Origin: Pseudomonas alliivorans
GTDB lineage: Bacteria > Pseudomonadota > Gammaproteobacteria > Pseudomonadales > Pseudomonadaceae
Assembly (NCBI RefSeq): GCF_017826695.1
Contig: NZ_JAFFZW010000009.1
Coordinates: 62,001-126,000, forward strand
Direction of reading: 5' to 3'
DNA length: 64,000 bases
Under the pieces are notes generated by a model. The model did no database searches. It was not told the DNA's origin and saw only the letters and a list, made by a program, of their open reading frames with translations. Position numbers and translations under genes: made by a program. Below, piece by piece: positions 25,165 to 33,566 of this stretch; the stretch's first letter is position 1; each line of letters opens with the position of its first letter.

Positions 25165-27954
25165 GTGCGCTGGCTCAGGATTGCCATAGCCTCAACCGTC
25201 GCGTTGATGACCTTGCTCTTCATGCTCTCGGCTCAAGCCGATCATGGATCGGGCTGGTCAACGTTGCTCGACGAAAAGGCAAGCCTGGATCTGGATGAAA
25301 TCCGTTCGGCGCGCTATCAGAATCAGTTCAGTCCTGTCGAACTCGAGCGCGTCACCGCCGCCGGAAGACACAGTGCTGTGTGGCTGCACTATCGACAGCA
25401 TCCGACCCAGCACGAGCAACTGCTGCGCATCTTTGCCCCCGACCTGGCCACCGCCGACATGTACGTCATGGACGGCGACCGGCTGGTCGACTATATGCGC
25501 ACAGGCAACGAGGTGCCCAGGCAGGATCAGCGACTGCCGTCCAACGACTTCCTGCTGACCGTGCCGCAAAGCAGTGTTCCGCTGGACATCTACCTCAGGC
25601 TGGTATCAACCCAGCAAATGCGTCCCAGCATCACGCTGGAGCCCGCCATCGAAAGCGCAGCCGACGAAACCGAGCCATTCCTGTTCGGCCTGCTGTTCGG
25701 TGCACTGGCCATGCTGATCATTCAGAACCTGACCCGCTACGGACACTCCCGCTCGCGCAGCAACCTGTGGCTGGCGGCCTGTGAAGCCTTGCTGGCACTG
25801 AGCGCCCTGCTGCTGCTCAACCTGCTCAGCCCGCTCGAGTCCTGGAACATTGCGCAGACACCCGGTGCCCATCTCGCGCTGCTGATGGCGGCGATTGCCG
25901 GACTGATCTACACCTACTGCTTCTTTGTCCATCGCAACGTGAAAGTGCTGGATCGTCTGCTGCTGGGTAACGCGGTGCTCATGGGCGTCGGTGCGCTGCT
26001 TGTGGTGCTCGACGACGACCTGCCCATCAACATCCTGACTTTCGTGCTGGTTTCCATGACCACACTGAGCATCCTCGCGGTCTCGGTGTGGCACTGGCAG
26101 AAAGGCTATCGCTCGGCGCGCCTGTTCGTGCTGGGCATGATCACCTTCAATATCGGCTACATGATTGTGCTGCCCGGCCTGCTGTGGCTGAGCCTGGTGC
26201 CGCCGCAATGGCTGATCCTCGCGCTGCTGTGCGTGTTCTGCATCAGCGGGCTGTTGATGAGCATTGCTCTTAGCGAACGCCAGCGCAGCATCACCGAAGA
26301 CCGATTCAGCATCAGCCGCGACCAGGCCGCCAGCACCGCCGAAATCAATGCCAAGGCCGAATTTCTGGCCAAGATCAGCCATGAAATCCGCACCCCCATG
26401 AATGGCGTGCTGGGCATGACCGAACTGCTGCTCGGCACACCGCTGTCGGTCAAGCAGCGCGATTACGTGCAGACCATTCACAGCGCGGGCAATGAACTGC
26501 TCACACTGATCAATGAAATCCTCGACATCACCAAGCTTGAGTCGGGCCAGATCGAGCTGGATGACGTACAGTTCGACATCAGTGCGCTGGTCGAGGACTG
26601 TCTGAACATCTTCCGCGCCAAAGCCGAACAGCAACAGGTCGAACTCATCAGCCTGATTCAGCCACAGGTGCCACGCGTGATCGGCGGCGACCCGACCCGA
26701 CTGCGCCAGACGCTGTTGAGCCTGCTGGAAAACGCGCTCAAGAAAACCGAAGAAGGTGAAATCCTGCTGGCCGTCGCGCTGGATACCGCAAAGTCCGGCA
26801 AGCCGCGCCTGCGCATCTCCGTGCAGGACACCGGCGAATCGCTGTCGGATGAAGAGCGCGACGCCCTGCTGCACGCGGAACTGCACAGCAAGAATTTCCT
26901 GGCCAGCAGCAAGCTGGGCGGCCACCTGGGGCTGGTCATCGCGCGGCAACTGATCGTGCTGATGGATGGCGAATTCGGTATCCAGAACAGCGGCACGCCG
27001 GGCAATACCCTGTGGCTGACACTGCCGCTGGACGCCAAGCTGCTTGAACAGCCGACGATTGACCTGGATAGCCCGCTGAAAGATGCCCGCGTGCTGGTGG
27101 TCGATGACAACGACACCTGCCGCAAGGTGCTGGTGCAGCAATGCAGCGCCTGGGGCCTGAACGTCAGCGCTGTGGCATCCGGCAAGGAAGCGTTGGCCCT
27201 GCTGCGCACCAAGGCGCACTTGCGTGACTACTTTGACGTAGTGCTGCTGGATCAGAACATGCCGGGCATGACGGGCATGCAGCTGTCGGCCAAGATCAAG
27301 GAAGACCCAAGCCTCAACCATGACATTCTGCTGATCATGCTGACCGGCATCAGCAATGCGCCAAGCAAGATCATTGCCCGTAATGCGGGCATCAAACGCA
27401 TTCTGGCCAAGCCTGTGGCGGGCTACACGCTCAAGACTACGCTGGCCGATGAATTGACCCAGTTGAACAAGGGCGTCGCTCCGATCAATCCGGGCCCTGT
27501 GTTGAACATGCCGGTTCGTGTGCCCAGTGATTTCCGCATCCTGGTGGCCGAAGACAACAATATCTCGACCAAGGTGATCCGCGGCATGCTGGGCAAACTC
27601 AACCTGCATCCCGATACGGCCAGCAATGGCGAGGAAGCCCTTCGCGCCATGAAAGCGCAGCGCTACGATCTGGTACTGATGGACTGCGAAATGCCGATCC
27701 TGGATGGTTTCTCGGCCACCGAGCAGTTACGCGCATGGGAAGTCGGCAATCAGCGCGTGCGCACGCCGGTCGTGGCCCTGACCGCGCACATCCTCACTGA
27801 ACACAAGGATCGCGCCCGCCAGGCCGGCATGGACGGACACATGGCCAAGCCTATCGAACTGTCGCAACTGCGTGAGCTGGTCGAGCACTGGGTGGCGCAA
27901 CGGGACAAGGTTCGCGGCCTCACATCGGACGGCGAACTTTACCAGCAGAACTGA
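25165..27954 (+). CDS. retS: Hybrid sensor histidine kinase RetS
   Basis: RetS is a hybrid sensor that restrains GacS signalling and so switches between acute virulence and biofilm states; in P. aeruginosa it acts by binding GacS. Order: signal peptide, periplasmic 7TMR-DISM extracellular domain (about 35-160), seven membrane segments (about 170-370), HisKA with AKISHEIRTPMNG (His about 406), HATPase with ENALK and DTGES, receiver 1 (Asp about 696) and receiver 2 (Asp about 840). These spacings run a constant 17-18 residues short of the P. aeruginosa RetS residues I recall. The GTG at 25165 has GAAGGGA 7 bases upstream; the frame extends back into purD, but that would bury the signal peptide. 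Location after purD also matches retS. Confidence 0.93.
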   Translation: MRWLRIAIASTVALMTLLFMLSAQADHGSGWSTLLDEKASLDLDEIRSARYQNQFSPVELERVTAAGRHSAVWLHYRQHPTQHEQLLRIFAPDLATADMYVMDGDRLVDYMRTGNEVPRQDQRLPSNDFLLTVPQSSVPLDIYLRLVSTQQMRPSITLEPAIESAADETEPFLFGLLFGALAMLIIQNLTRYGHSRSRSNLWLAACEALLALSALLLLNLLSPLESWNIAQTPGAHLALLMAAIAGLIYTYCFFVHRNVKVLDRLLLGNAVLMGVGALLVVLDDDLPINILTFVLVSMTTLSILAVSVWHWQKGYRSARLFVLGMITFNIGYMIVLPGLLWLSLVPPQWLILALLCVFCISGLLMSIALSERQRSITEDRFSISRDQAASTAEINAKAEFLAKISHEIRTPMNGVLGMTELLLGTPLSVKQRDYVQTIHSAGNELLTLINEILDITKLESGQIELDDVQFDISALVEDCLNIFRAKAEQQQVELISLIQPQVPRVIGGDPTRLRQTLLSLLENALKKTEEGEILLAVALDTAKSGKPRLRISVQDTGESLSDEERDALLHAELHSKNFLASSKLGGHLGLVIARQLIVLMDGEFGIQNSGTPGNTLWLTLPLDAKLLEQPTIDLDSPLKDARVLVVDDNDTCRKVLVQQCSAWGLNVSAVASGKEALALLRTKAHLRDYFDVVLLDQNMPGMTGMQLSAKIKEDPSLNHDILLIMLTGISNAPSKIIARNAGIKRILAKPVAGYTLKTTLADELTQLNKGVAPINPGPVLNMPVRVPSDFRILVAEDNNISTKVIRGMLGKLNLHPDTASNGEEALRAMKAQRYDLVLMDCEMPILDGFSATEQLRAWEVGNQRVRTPVVALTAHILTEHKDRARQAGMDGHMAKPIELSQLRELVEHWVAQRDKVRGLTSDGELYQQN

Positions 27955-27964
27955 CATCGTCAGG

Positions 27965-27984
27965 TCAGGCAGCCCGCTGCCTGA
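27965..27984 (+). terminator. Hairpin between retS and the MarC gene
   Basis: TCAGGCAG and CTGCCTGA form a perfect 8-bp stem with a CCCG loop, 11 bases after the retS stop. No T-tract follows, so it may attenuate or stabilise rather than terminate. Confidence 0.4.
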
Positions 27985-28026
27985 TAGACTGCTCTCGCCC
28001 GCCCTCTGCCGCCAAGAGCCCACGCC

Positions 28027-28623
28027 ATGCTCCATGTGTTGTCCAGCGTTTACTTGAAGATGCTGGTGCTTTACAGCCCGTTCTTCGTGCTGTCCTGCTT
28101 TATCAGTCTGACCCGTGGCCACTCGCGCAAGGAACAGAAGCGCCTGGCCTGGAAAGTCGCGCTGGCGACGCTGGTCTCAAGCGTATTGCTGTACCTGTTC
28201 GGACGAGTGATTTTCGATGTGTTTGGCATCACGGTCGATGCGTTCCGTATAGGCGCCGGCAGCGTGCTGTTTATCTCCGCTCTGGGTATGGCTCAGGGCA
28301 AGTCTGTAGTTCAGACCGATAACATCCAGCAGGACGTGACCATCGTTCCACTGACCATTCCGCTCACCGTGGGCCCCGGCACAATCGGCGCGCTTCTGGT
28401 CATGGGCGTCAGCCAGCCACATTGGGATGACAAGCTCACCGCCATCATGAGTATTGCGCTGGCCAGTCTGACAGTCGGCGTGGTGCTTTACCTCTCCAAC
28501 CGAATCGAACGTATCCTCGGCGACCAGGGCCTGCAGATCGTCAGTCGGCTGATGGGGCTTTTCGTCTGTGCACTGGCCGCGCAAATAATATTTACGGGTG
28601 TGCGGGGCTATCTGGTGACGTAA
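28027..28623 (+). CDS. MarC family inner-membrane protein
   Basis: This 198-residue protein has about six membrane segments. It shows family features such as FRIGAGSVLFISALGMAQG, VPLTIPLTVGPGTIGALLVMG and a C-terminal RLMGLFVCALAAQIIFTGV. MarC/YchE proteins are integral membrane proteins with no proven transport role; the name comes from the mar locus, and drug resistance is not established. It ends only 6 bases from the convergent paralogue gene at 28630, with no clear terminator. Confidence 0.88.
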   Translation: MLHVLSSVYLKMLVLYSPFFVLSCFISLTRGHSRKEQKRLAWKVALATLVSSVLLYLFGRVIFDVFGITVDAFRIGAGSVLFISALGMAQGKSVVQTDNIQQDVTIVPLTIPLTVGPGTIGALLVMGVSQPHWDDKLTAIMSIALASLTVGVVLYLSNRIERILGDQGLQIVSRLMGLFVCALAAQIIFTGVRGYLVT

Positions 28624-28629
28624 CCCGGT

Positions 28630-29265
28630 TCAGATATGAATCGCACGGATCATGCTTTTGCTCTTTCCACCCAGATAACGGATCACATCCTCGCGATGCG
28701 CTGCGTAGGTCTGACTGTCGAAGGTGTAACTCCCCCCCTTGAAAAAGAACAGCAACCTGCGCCCGCCAGCCGAATAAGCATCCGCTACCAACTGCAGACC
28801 ACAGAGCAGCATCAGGACCTGACCGTTACCCATCTGTGCACAGGGTACGATCTGAAAGCTGCCAAGACGTGATCTTCCTGAGCCCGATTGAAAATAGGCA
28901 CCGGCTGCCTGATAGATGCCCGCCGCCTCGAATGAACGGCGGACAAGGTCCCCGAGCAATTGGTGATCACCCACGCCCCTGATGGCAAAAGTCGCGCGCC
29001 TCAAGTCCTCCACGCTGCTGACCAGCAGCGAATCATCCATGACCAGACTCTGTGGATGCACACCGCGATAACGGAGTCTGCTGCGGTAGTAGTGCATCCA
29101 GCTGCTCCATTGTTTTTCAAAATCCAGGTGCGCTCCAGCAAACAGCTGGGCGTCCAGCAGTACGCCCTGAAGATCCTGTCGCTCCTGCACAGACAGACCG
29201 GGCAAAAACGTCACCAGACTTGGCATGCCCCCCAGATAGACAGCGTTGGTTTCGTCCACGCTCAT
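28630..29265 (-). CDS. Tandem-array protein 1 of 4, unknown family
   Basis: This 211-residue soluble protein has no signal peptide. It is paralogous to the three genes upstream: the N-terminal signature appears as PSLVTFLPGLSVQERQDL followed by LLDAQLFAG (residues about 15-44), and the C-terminal part has FQIVPCAQ, NGQVLMLLCGLQ, a LLFFFKGG patch and a Tyr/Arg-containing end. The signature is the most diverged of the four: the second Asp and the Tyr are changed (LQG and LLD instead of MDSLLY). The start at 29265 has GGAGGGG 9 bases upstream; an ATG at 29283 overlaps that site. It is the last gene of the array and converges on the MarC gene. Confidence 0.8.
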   Translation of the reverse strand: MSVDETNAVYLGGMPSLVTFLPGLSVQERQDLQGVLLDAQLFAGAHLDFEKQWSSWMHYYRSRLRYRGVHPQSLVMDDSLLVSSVEDLRRATFAIRGVGDHQLLGDLVRRSFEAAGIYQAAGAYFQSGSGRSRLGSFQIVPCAQMGNGQVLMLLCGLQLVADAYSAGGRRLLFFFKGGSYTFDSQTYAAHREDVIRYLGGKSKSMIRAIHI

Positions 29266-29297
29266 GGTGATAATCCCCTCCATGGGATTGGTACAGG

Positions 29298-29930
29298 TTA
29301 CAAACGAATGACTTCCCTTTTGGCATGGCTGGCCAGTTCATTCTGAATACGTACACGGGCAGGCTCGAACAGCTCACGGCTGAACCGGTAAGCAGCGCCG
29401 GCACAGTCAACCCTCATCTCGCCATTGAGTAGCTCCCAAGGGAAAAATCCTTTGCTGATTGCCATTGTGGTCATCTGCAGACCGCACAGCATGATGGAGA
29501 CCTCACCCTCGTCAGCCATGACACAGGGCACTACCTGAATACTTTCGGATCGTCCCGAGCTGAACCATGAGTTGAAAAACGCTTTTGCGTGTCCGCTATT
29601 CATGAGCGTATCGAATGAACGGCTGAACAGTTCACGGAGCTCGGATGACGGGAATCCATTCAAAAAAGGTGGGTGCCTCAAGTCGCGAAGACGACGAATC
29701 ATGAACGTCGTATCGGCGATGATTGCGGTACGCTGCGCTCCGGCATCGCCCACGGATCTTCGGTAAGCCCCCAGCCACCCCCTCCAGTTGCGTTGCACCG
29801 ACGTCTCGCCATCGGCGCGAAGCTGCGCATAGAGAAGGCAGTCCATAATGTCCTGCCGCAGACCGACATCAATGCCCTCATCGAAAGAGACCAGGCGGTT
29901 GCTGTGCAAAATGCTTTCATTGAGCGACAT
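29298..29930 (-). CDS. Tandem-array protein 2 of 4, unknown family
   Basis: This 210-residue soluble protein carries the shared signature NRLVSFDEGIDVGLRQDIMD then CLLYAQLRAD (residues about 11-40), a helical middle with RNWRGWLGAYRRS, and the C-terminal block IQVVPCV, EGEVSIMLCGLQ and FFPWELLNG. The C-terminal block is closest to that of protein 1 (VPC, MLCGLQ). A strong GGGGAGG site precedes the start, inside the end of gene 3; the two frames overlap by 14 bases, so translation is probably coupled. I do not recognise a known family. Confidence 0.82.
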   Translation of the reverse strand: MSLNESILHSNRLVSFDEGIDVGLRQDIMDCLLYAQLRADGETSVQRNWRGWLGAYRRSVGDAGAQRTAIIADTTFMIRRLRDLRHPPFLNGFPSSELRELFSRSFDTLMNSGHAKAFFNSWFSSGRSESIQVVPCVMADEGEVSIMLCGLQMTTMAISKGFFPWELLNGEMRVDCAGAAYRFSRELFEPARVRIQNELASHAKREVIRL

Positions 29931-30636
29931 GGGCCACCTCCCCGAGCGACAGGGTCAGTGAAGGATCCTGCTTTAGCCGGGCGGTATGGAACACTTCGCG
30001 AAATGGCGCATAGACCTGATCCATCAACTGCATCGAGTAGACAGTCACCTCGACATTTCCCAGGATCTGTCCGGGCTCAATCTGCTTGAAAAGAAACTCC
30101 CCCGTCAGGGTCTGACGGGTCTTGAAATGCACCAGCGCAAGGTCAAGAGTGCGATCCGCAGTAACGAACCCCACTTGCAGTGCCAAGGTGCTTTGCCCTG
30201 CCCTGGTTCTGCGCGAAGGATCATTGCTGTCGGGCGGGGGGGCCTCGACGTGCATGGCCTGGCTTGCCAGCAGTTTTATCGCCGGCTGCGCATTCGCCAG
30301 TTGCATGAACGCTTCGGTTCGAGTCAGCGCCGAGCTCGAAACGGATGTGGAAAAGGCTCGAGCAGCAAGGCTCCAGACCGTATTCAGCGTCCCCTTCGCC
30401 AGTGGTTCGCTTACATGTTCACTCGCTTTCAAAGCCCAGCCAAAACGCAGCGCAGCGGCGAGCCAAACCTCTTTCCAACGTTCGAAATCGTTGAATCTTT
30501 CGTGCTTTCTGGACGCCGCCAGTTGGGTATACAGCATTGAATCCAGAATATCGTTTGGCCATTCAATCTGCTGCTCTTCGGGAAAGAACAGCAGACTGCC
30601 TGCGTTGACCACACGTCCTTTAAATACCTGTTCCAT
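29917..30636 (-). CDS. Tandem-array protein 3 of 4, unknown family
   Basis: This 239-residue soluble protein has the signature GSLLFFPEEQQIEWPNDILD then SMLYTQLAAS (residues about 13-42), a helical middle (FERWKEVWLAAALRFGWAL) close to the middle of protein 4, and a more diverged C-terminal beta-rich part (LALVHFKTRQTLTGEFLF) lacking the CGLQ motif. The ATG at 30636 has AAGGA upstream; a longer frame to 30684 lacks support. It overlaps gene 2 by 14 bases and starts 51 bases after gene 4 ends. Confidence 0.82.
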   Translation of the reverse strand: MEQVFKGRVVNAGSLLFFPEEQQIEWPNDILDSMLYTQLAASRKHERFNDFERWKEVWLAAALRFGWALKASEHVSEPLAKGTLNTVWSLAARAFSTSVSSSALTRTEAFMQLANAQPAIKLLASQAMHVEAPPPDSNDPSRRTRAGQSTLALQVGFVTADRTLDLALVHFKTRQTLTGEFLFKQIEPGQILGNVEVTVYSMQLMDQVYAPFREVFHTARLKQDPSLTLSLGEVAHVAQ

Positions 30637-30687
30637 TCTCAGTTCCTTCTGAACGTTGCGGAAGCACGAGGCTTCCGCAAGCAAGAA

Positions 30688-31518
30688 TCAGATATCAAAT
30701 TCTTCGAGAGCATTTTTGGCGTTATCGCCCAGTTTCTTCTGAACCACATCGCGAACGCTGGCATAGACGCGAGTGTTGAGCACCAGGCTGTTTTCACCTT
30801 TATAGGTCTCGACATCCGAGCTCTGCCACTCCCAGAACATGACATTGGTCACACCTATGTTGCTGCTGAAGGCAACCGCGCCCATGGCCAGACTGACATC
30901 GCCATCGGCAGACTGGGCGCAGGCGGCGATACGGAAGTTACCGCCACGGTGGGTCTTGGTCTGGCGCTCGAAAAGACGCAGAGGCTCCTTCTTGGCGCTC
31001 AGGGTGGTAACGGCGTCCTTGGCCACTTTCAACATGGAGAGCGACGCGGATCCCGGCAGCGTTGCGGCGGCAATCGCCGAGCCCAGAATCTCCAGACCGA
31101 CTTCATCCATCGTGAAACGTTGCTGCGTGGCGCGATAACGGGCATAGCTCCAGTTTGTCGAGAGCCAGCCAAGCGCCGACAGCACCTTGTTGAACAAGCC
31201 GTACCACAGATCACTCTGAAGTTCGGGATTGAATTTTTCGTTGGCGACCAATGTGGCGTAGAGCAAGGAGTCCATTACGTCATCCTTGTTCTGGCGCGAT
31301 ACACCCTCGGCAAATGCGATCAGGGTGCCCGCCGCTACCGCAGCCGCTGCGCCATTTTCACCCTCTTGAAGATCCGAAAGCGGACTTGCAGATGCCGAAC
31401 GCGCAGCCAGCGCGTCAACATGCTCGACAAGCGAAAGGGAAGCGTCAGCCAGCTTATAGTTGGCCAGCCCTGCGAAGTCGACCTGGTCAATACTGTTCAT
31501 GATTGTTTCGTTTTTCAT
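30688..31518 (-). CDS. Tandem-array protein 4 of 4 (first gene), unknown family
   Basis: This 276-residue soluble protein has an extra N-terminal part of about 60 residues, including an Ala-rich stretch, then the signature GTLIAFAEGVSRQNKDDVMD and SLLYATLVAN (residues about 64-93). The middle (LWYGLFNKVLSALGW) matches protein 3, and the C-terminal block (FRIAACAQSADGDVSLAMGAVAF, MFWEW) matches proteins 1 and 2 in layout. AAGGA lies 8 bases before the ATG. It is the first gene of the leftward array, downstream of a 347-base region that separates it from cobJ. The base composition looks more A+T-rich than the neighbouring cob genes. Confidence 0.85.
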   Translation of the reverse strand: MKNETIMNSIDQVDFAGLANYKLADASLSLVEHVDALAARSASASPLSDLQEGENGAAAAVAAGTLIAFAEGVSRQNKDDVMDSLLYATLVANEKFNPELQSDLWYGLFNKVLSALGWLSTNWSYARYRATQQRFTMDEVGLEILGSAIAAATLPGSASLSMLKVAKDAVTTLSAKKEPLRLFERQTKTHRGGNFRIAACAQSADGDVSLAMGAVAFSSNIGVTNVMFWEWQSSDVETYKGENSLVLNTRVYASVRDVVQKKLGDNAKNALEEFDI

Positions 31519-31865
31519 TTCATTAGTCCTTTAATTCATGAAAGTCCTTGTGGACGCCAACGAGAATAACCAAACAATCAACCGGGCGTTCGGCTGACCG
31601 CAGCAGCAAAGAGCCCCGCTGATGATGAACATCAAATGGGTCAGTTGAAAAAACGCGACTCAGTCCATGAATCACAACCTACGACATATAAGGACTTATG
31701 AACTTTCACAGGACAGAAGAGGAAAACGACTACGTTGTCCATCGTTCAAGGGGAATACATTCATTCAGACCGGGGATTAAAAAACTTGCGAGATCGCAGC
31801 ACACAGGCGGATAAGCTTCGGCGTTTTCCCACCTCCTTGTGGAAGAACGCCGACAGTCAGTTACA
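31519..31865 (-). promoter_or_regulatory. Intergenic region between cobJ and the four-gene array
   Basis: These 347 bases contain no gene I can support and are visibly A+T-rich. The cobJ-proximal end holds a long hairpin (31819-31852) and a second small stem with a T-run (31780-31798), so transcription from cobJ is likely stopped. The promoter of the array should lie between about 31530 and 31780; TTATAT (minus strand, 31687-31692) is the best -10 candidate, but it lacks a good -35. Imperfect copies of TTCAT-AAGTCCTT occur on opposite strands near 31534-31549 and 31690-31702 and may be an operator pair. Confidence 0.5.
31780..31852 (-). terminator. Terminator-type hairpins after cobJ
   Basis: Reading leftward, CGGCGTT/AACGCCG plus an inner TTCCAC/GTGGGAA pairing form a long stem (31819-31852) that starts 14 bases after the cobJ stop. 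A second stem TGCGA/TCGCA (31787-31798) is followed by AG and six T residues. Together they fit the end of the cobGHIJ transcript. Confidence 0.7.
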
Positions 31866-33566
31866 TTATTTCGCCGGTTTGGCGCCGTACCAGCGTGGCG
31901 TGTAGACCCACAGCCCCCCCTCATTGCGAGGAAAGGTACAGGTCAGGGAAGAACCGATCAGAACCATGGTGCGCATGTCCACCTGCTCGGGCGTCAGCTC
32001 GCCCAGCGTGATGATGCGCAGGGTCTGACCCGGACGACCAATGTCACGGCCCAACGTGACCGGCGTTTCAGGCGTGCGGTGCTGACGCACGATCTCCAGC
32101 GCCCGGCCCAGTTGCCAAGGCCGCGAGCGGGAAATCGGGTTGTAGAACGCCAGCGCCAGATCAGCCTGACAGGCGAGGTCCAGACGCTTTTCGATGACGT
32201 CCCACGGCTTGAGATTGTCCGACAGCGACAGCACGCAGAAATCATGCCCCAGGGGTGCGCCGGCCTGAGCGGCAGTGGCGAGCGAGGCAGAAACGCCGGG
32301 CAGGATTTCCAGTTCGACGGCATGCCACTGCGAATTGTCTGACTCATGCAGCGCTTCGAGCACGGCCGAGGCCATGGCGAACACGCCGGGATCGCCCGAC
32401 GACACCACCACGACCGAACGGCCTTGTGCCGCGAGCTCGAACGCATGGCGCGCACGCATCATCTCTTCGCGGTTATCGGTGCAGTGCAGCACCTGATCCG
32501 CACGAAACGGCCCGGCCATGCGCACGTAGGTTTCGTAACCCAGTACGTCATTGGCCCGCGCCAGCTCTGCCTTGACCGCTGGCACCATCAGGTCAGCAGC
32601 CCCCGGGCCGAGGCCGATCACAGCAAGACGCCCACGGCCACGACCGATATGGCTTACGTCCAGCGGTTCAGCTGCGACGGCGATGGCCATGCCCGGACGG
32701 CTCACGGGTGGCAGTAACTGCGGCACGGCGCTCATCGCCATGTGACTGGCCGAGCCTGCCGTGACAAAGCGCACCGGCACATCCAGCTCATCTGCCGCCT
32801 GATGCAGCAGCGCGTTGGCCATGTGTTGCTCACTTGCCAGCAGGCAAGCCAGAGACTGTTCGGCAATTCGAGCGTCACGCAGGGCCTGACGAACCTGCGA
32901 CGCCATTTCAGGTGAACACTCGTCCACCGCCACCAGCACATTGCGCGGATAGATCAGCAGTTCGCTGGCCGACGGCTCACGCAGCCCGGAGCCAATGTGG
33001 ATCGTCAGCTCTGCCTGCGGGTCTTCGGGCAGTTGCGCCTGAGCCAGCCAGGGCGCGTCGCCTTCGATGCGCACCTGTTCGCCGGATAGCAGATCGGACA
33101 CGAAGCGCTTGCCCAGTTCCAGATCGCCCAAGGCATAGCCACTCGGCGGGTTGAGCAGGCAGGTGCCGAATCGCAGTTCGCCACTGGTGGTGATCGCCGG
33201 ATTGACTGCAAGGCCTGCGGCAATCGTACGGGCCATGACGTTGACACCACCCAGCCCGCCCAGCAGCGGCACCACCGCGCTGCCGTCTTCGGCCACGGCC
33301 AGCACCGGCGGCTCGACGCCCTTCTCCAGCAGCAACGACGCCAGGGTACGAATCACGATGCCCGCCGCGCACAGCGCAATGATCGGGGTGTTCTCCCGAT
33401 ACAGCTGACGCACGGTGGCGCCAAACTCGGTGTAGGTGCTGTCCGCACCCTGCACCCGCTCGGCCAGACCGTGGACCACTGCATCGGGATACAGACGCTG
33501 GATACGTCGCGCGGTCGTCAGACTGCCGTTGCCAAGAATGATGATGGCTGGAGTGTTGTGTGCCAT
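31866..33566 (-). CDS. cobJ: CbiG-CobJ fusion: cobalamin biosynthesis protein and precorrin-3B C17-methyltransferase
   Basis: This 566-residue protein has an N-terminal CbiG part (residues about 5-300; PIIALCAAGIVIRTLA and LLGGLGGVNVMARTIA) and a C-terminal SAM-dependent corrin methyltransferase (about 310-560; LAVIGLGPGAADLMVPA, VVSSGDPGVFAMAS, LYLPFYNPIS-like). CobJ contracts the ring and methylates C17 of precorrin-3B. A CbiG domain is normally an anaerobic-pathway lactone hydrolase; its role with oxygen-dependent CobG is not obvious and it may act like CobE. The ATG at 33566 shares a base with the cobI stop (TGATG). Confidence 0.93.
   Translation of the reverse strand: MAHNTPAIIILGNGSLTTARRIQRLYPDAVVHGLAERVQGADSTYTEFGATVRQLYRENTPIIALCAAGIVIRTLASLLLEKGVEPPVLAVAEDGSAVVPLLGGLGGVNVMARTIAAGLAVNPAITTSGELRFGTCLLNPPSGYALGDLELGKRFVSDLLSGEQVRIEGDAPWLAQAQLPEDPQAELTIHIGSGLREPSASELLIYPRNVLVAVDECSPEMASQVRQALRDARIAEQSLACLLASEQHMANALLHQAADELDVPVRFVTAGSASHMAMSAVPQLLPPVSRPGMAIAVAAEPLDVSHIGRGRGRLAVIGLGPGAADLMVPAVKAELARANDVLGYETYVRMAGPFRADQVLHCTDNREEMMRARHAFELAAQGRSVVVVSSGDPGVFAMASAVLEALHESDNSQWHAVELEILPGVSASLATAAQAGAPLGHDFCVLSLSDNLKPWDVIEKRLDLACQADLALAFYNPISRSRPWQLGRALEIVRQHRTPETPVTLGRDIGRPGQTLRIITLGELTPEQVDMRTMVLIGSSLTCTFPRNEGGLWVYTPRWYGAKPAK

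Noticed and set aside
25606..27609. 667-codon open frame antisense to retS
   Set aside because: It lies wholly within the clearly coding retS domains and its translation is Gln/His/Arg-rich without motifs.
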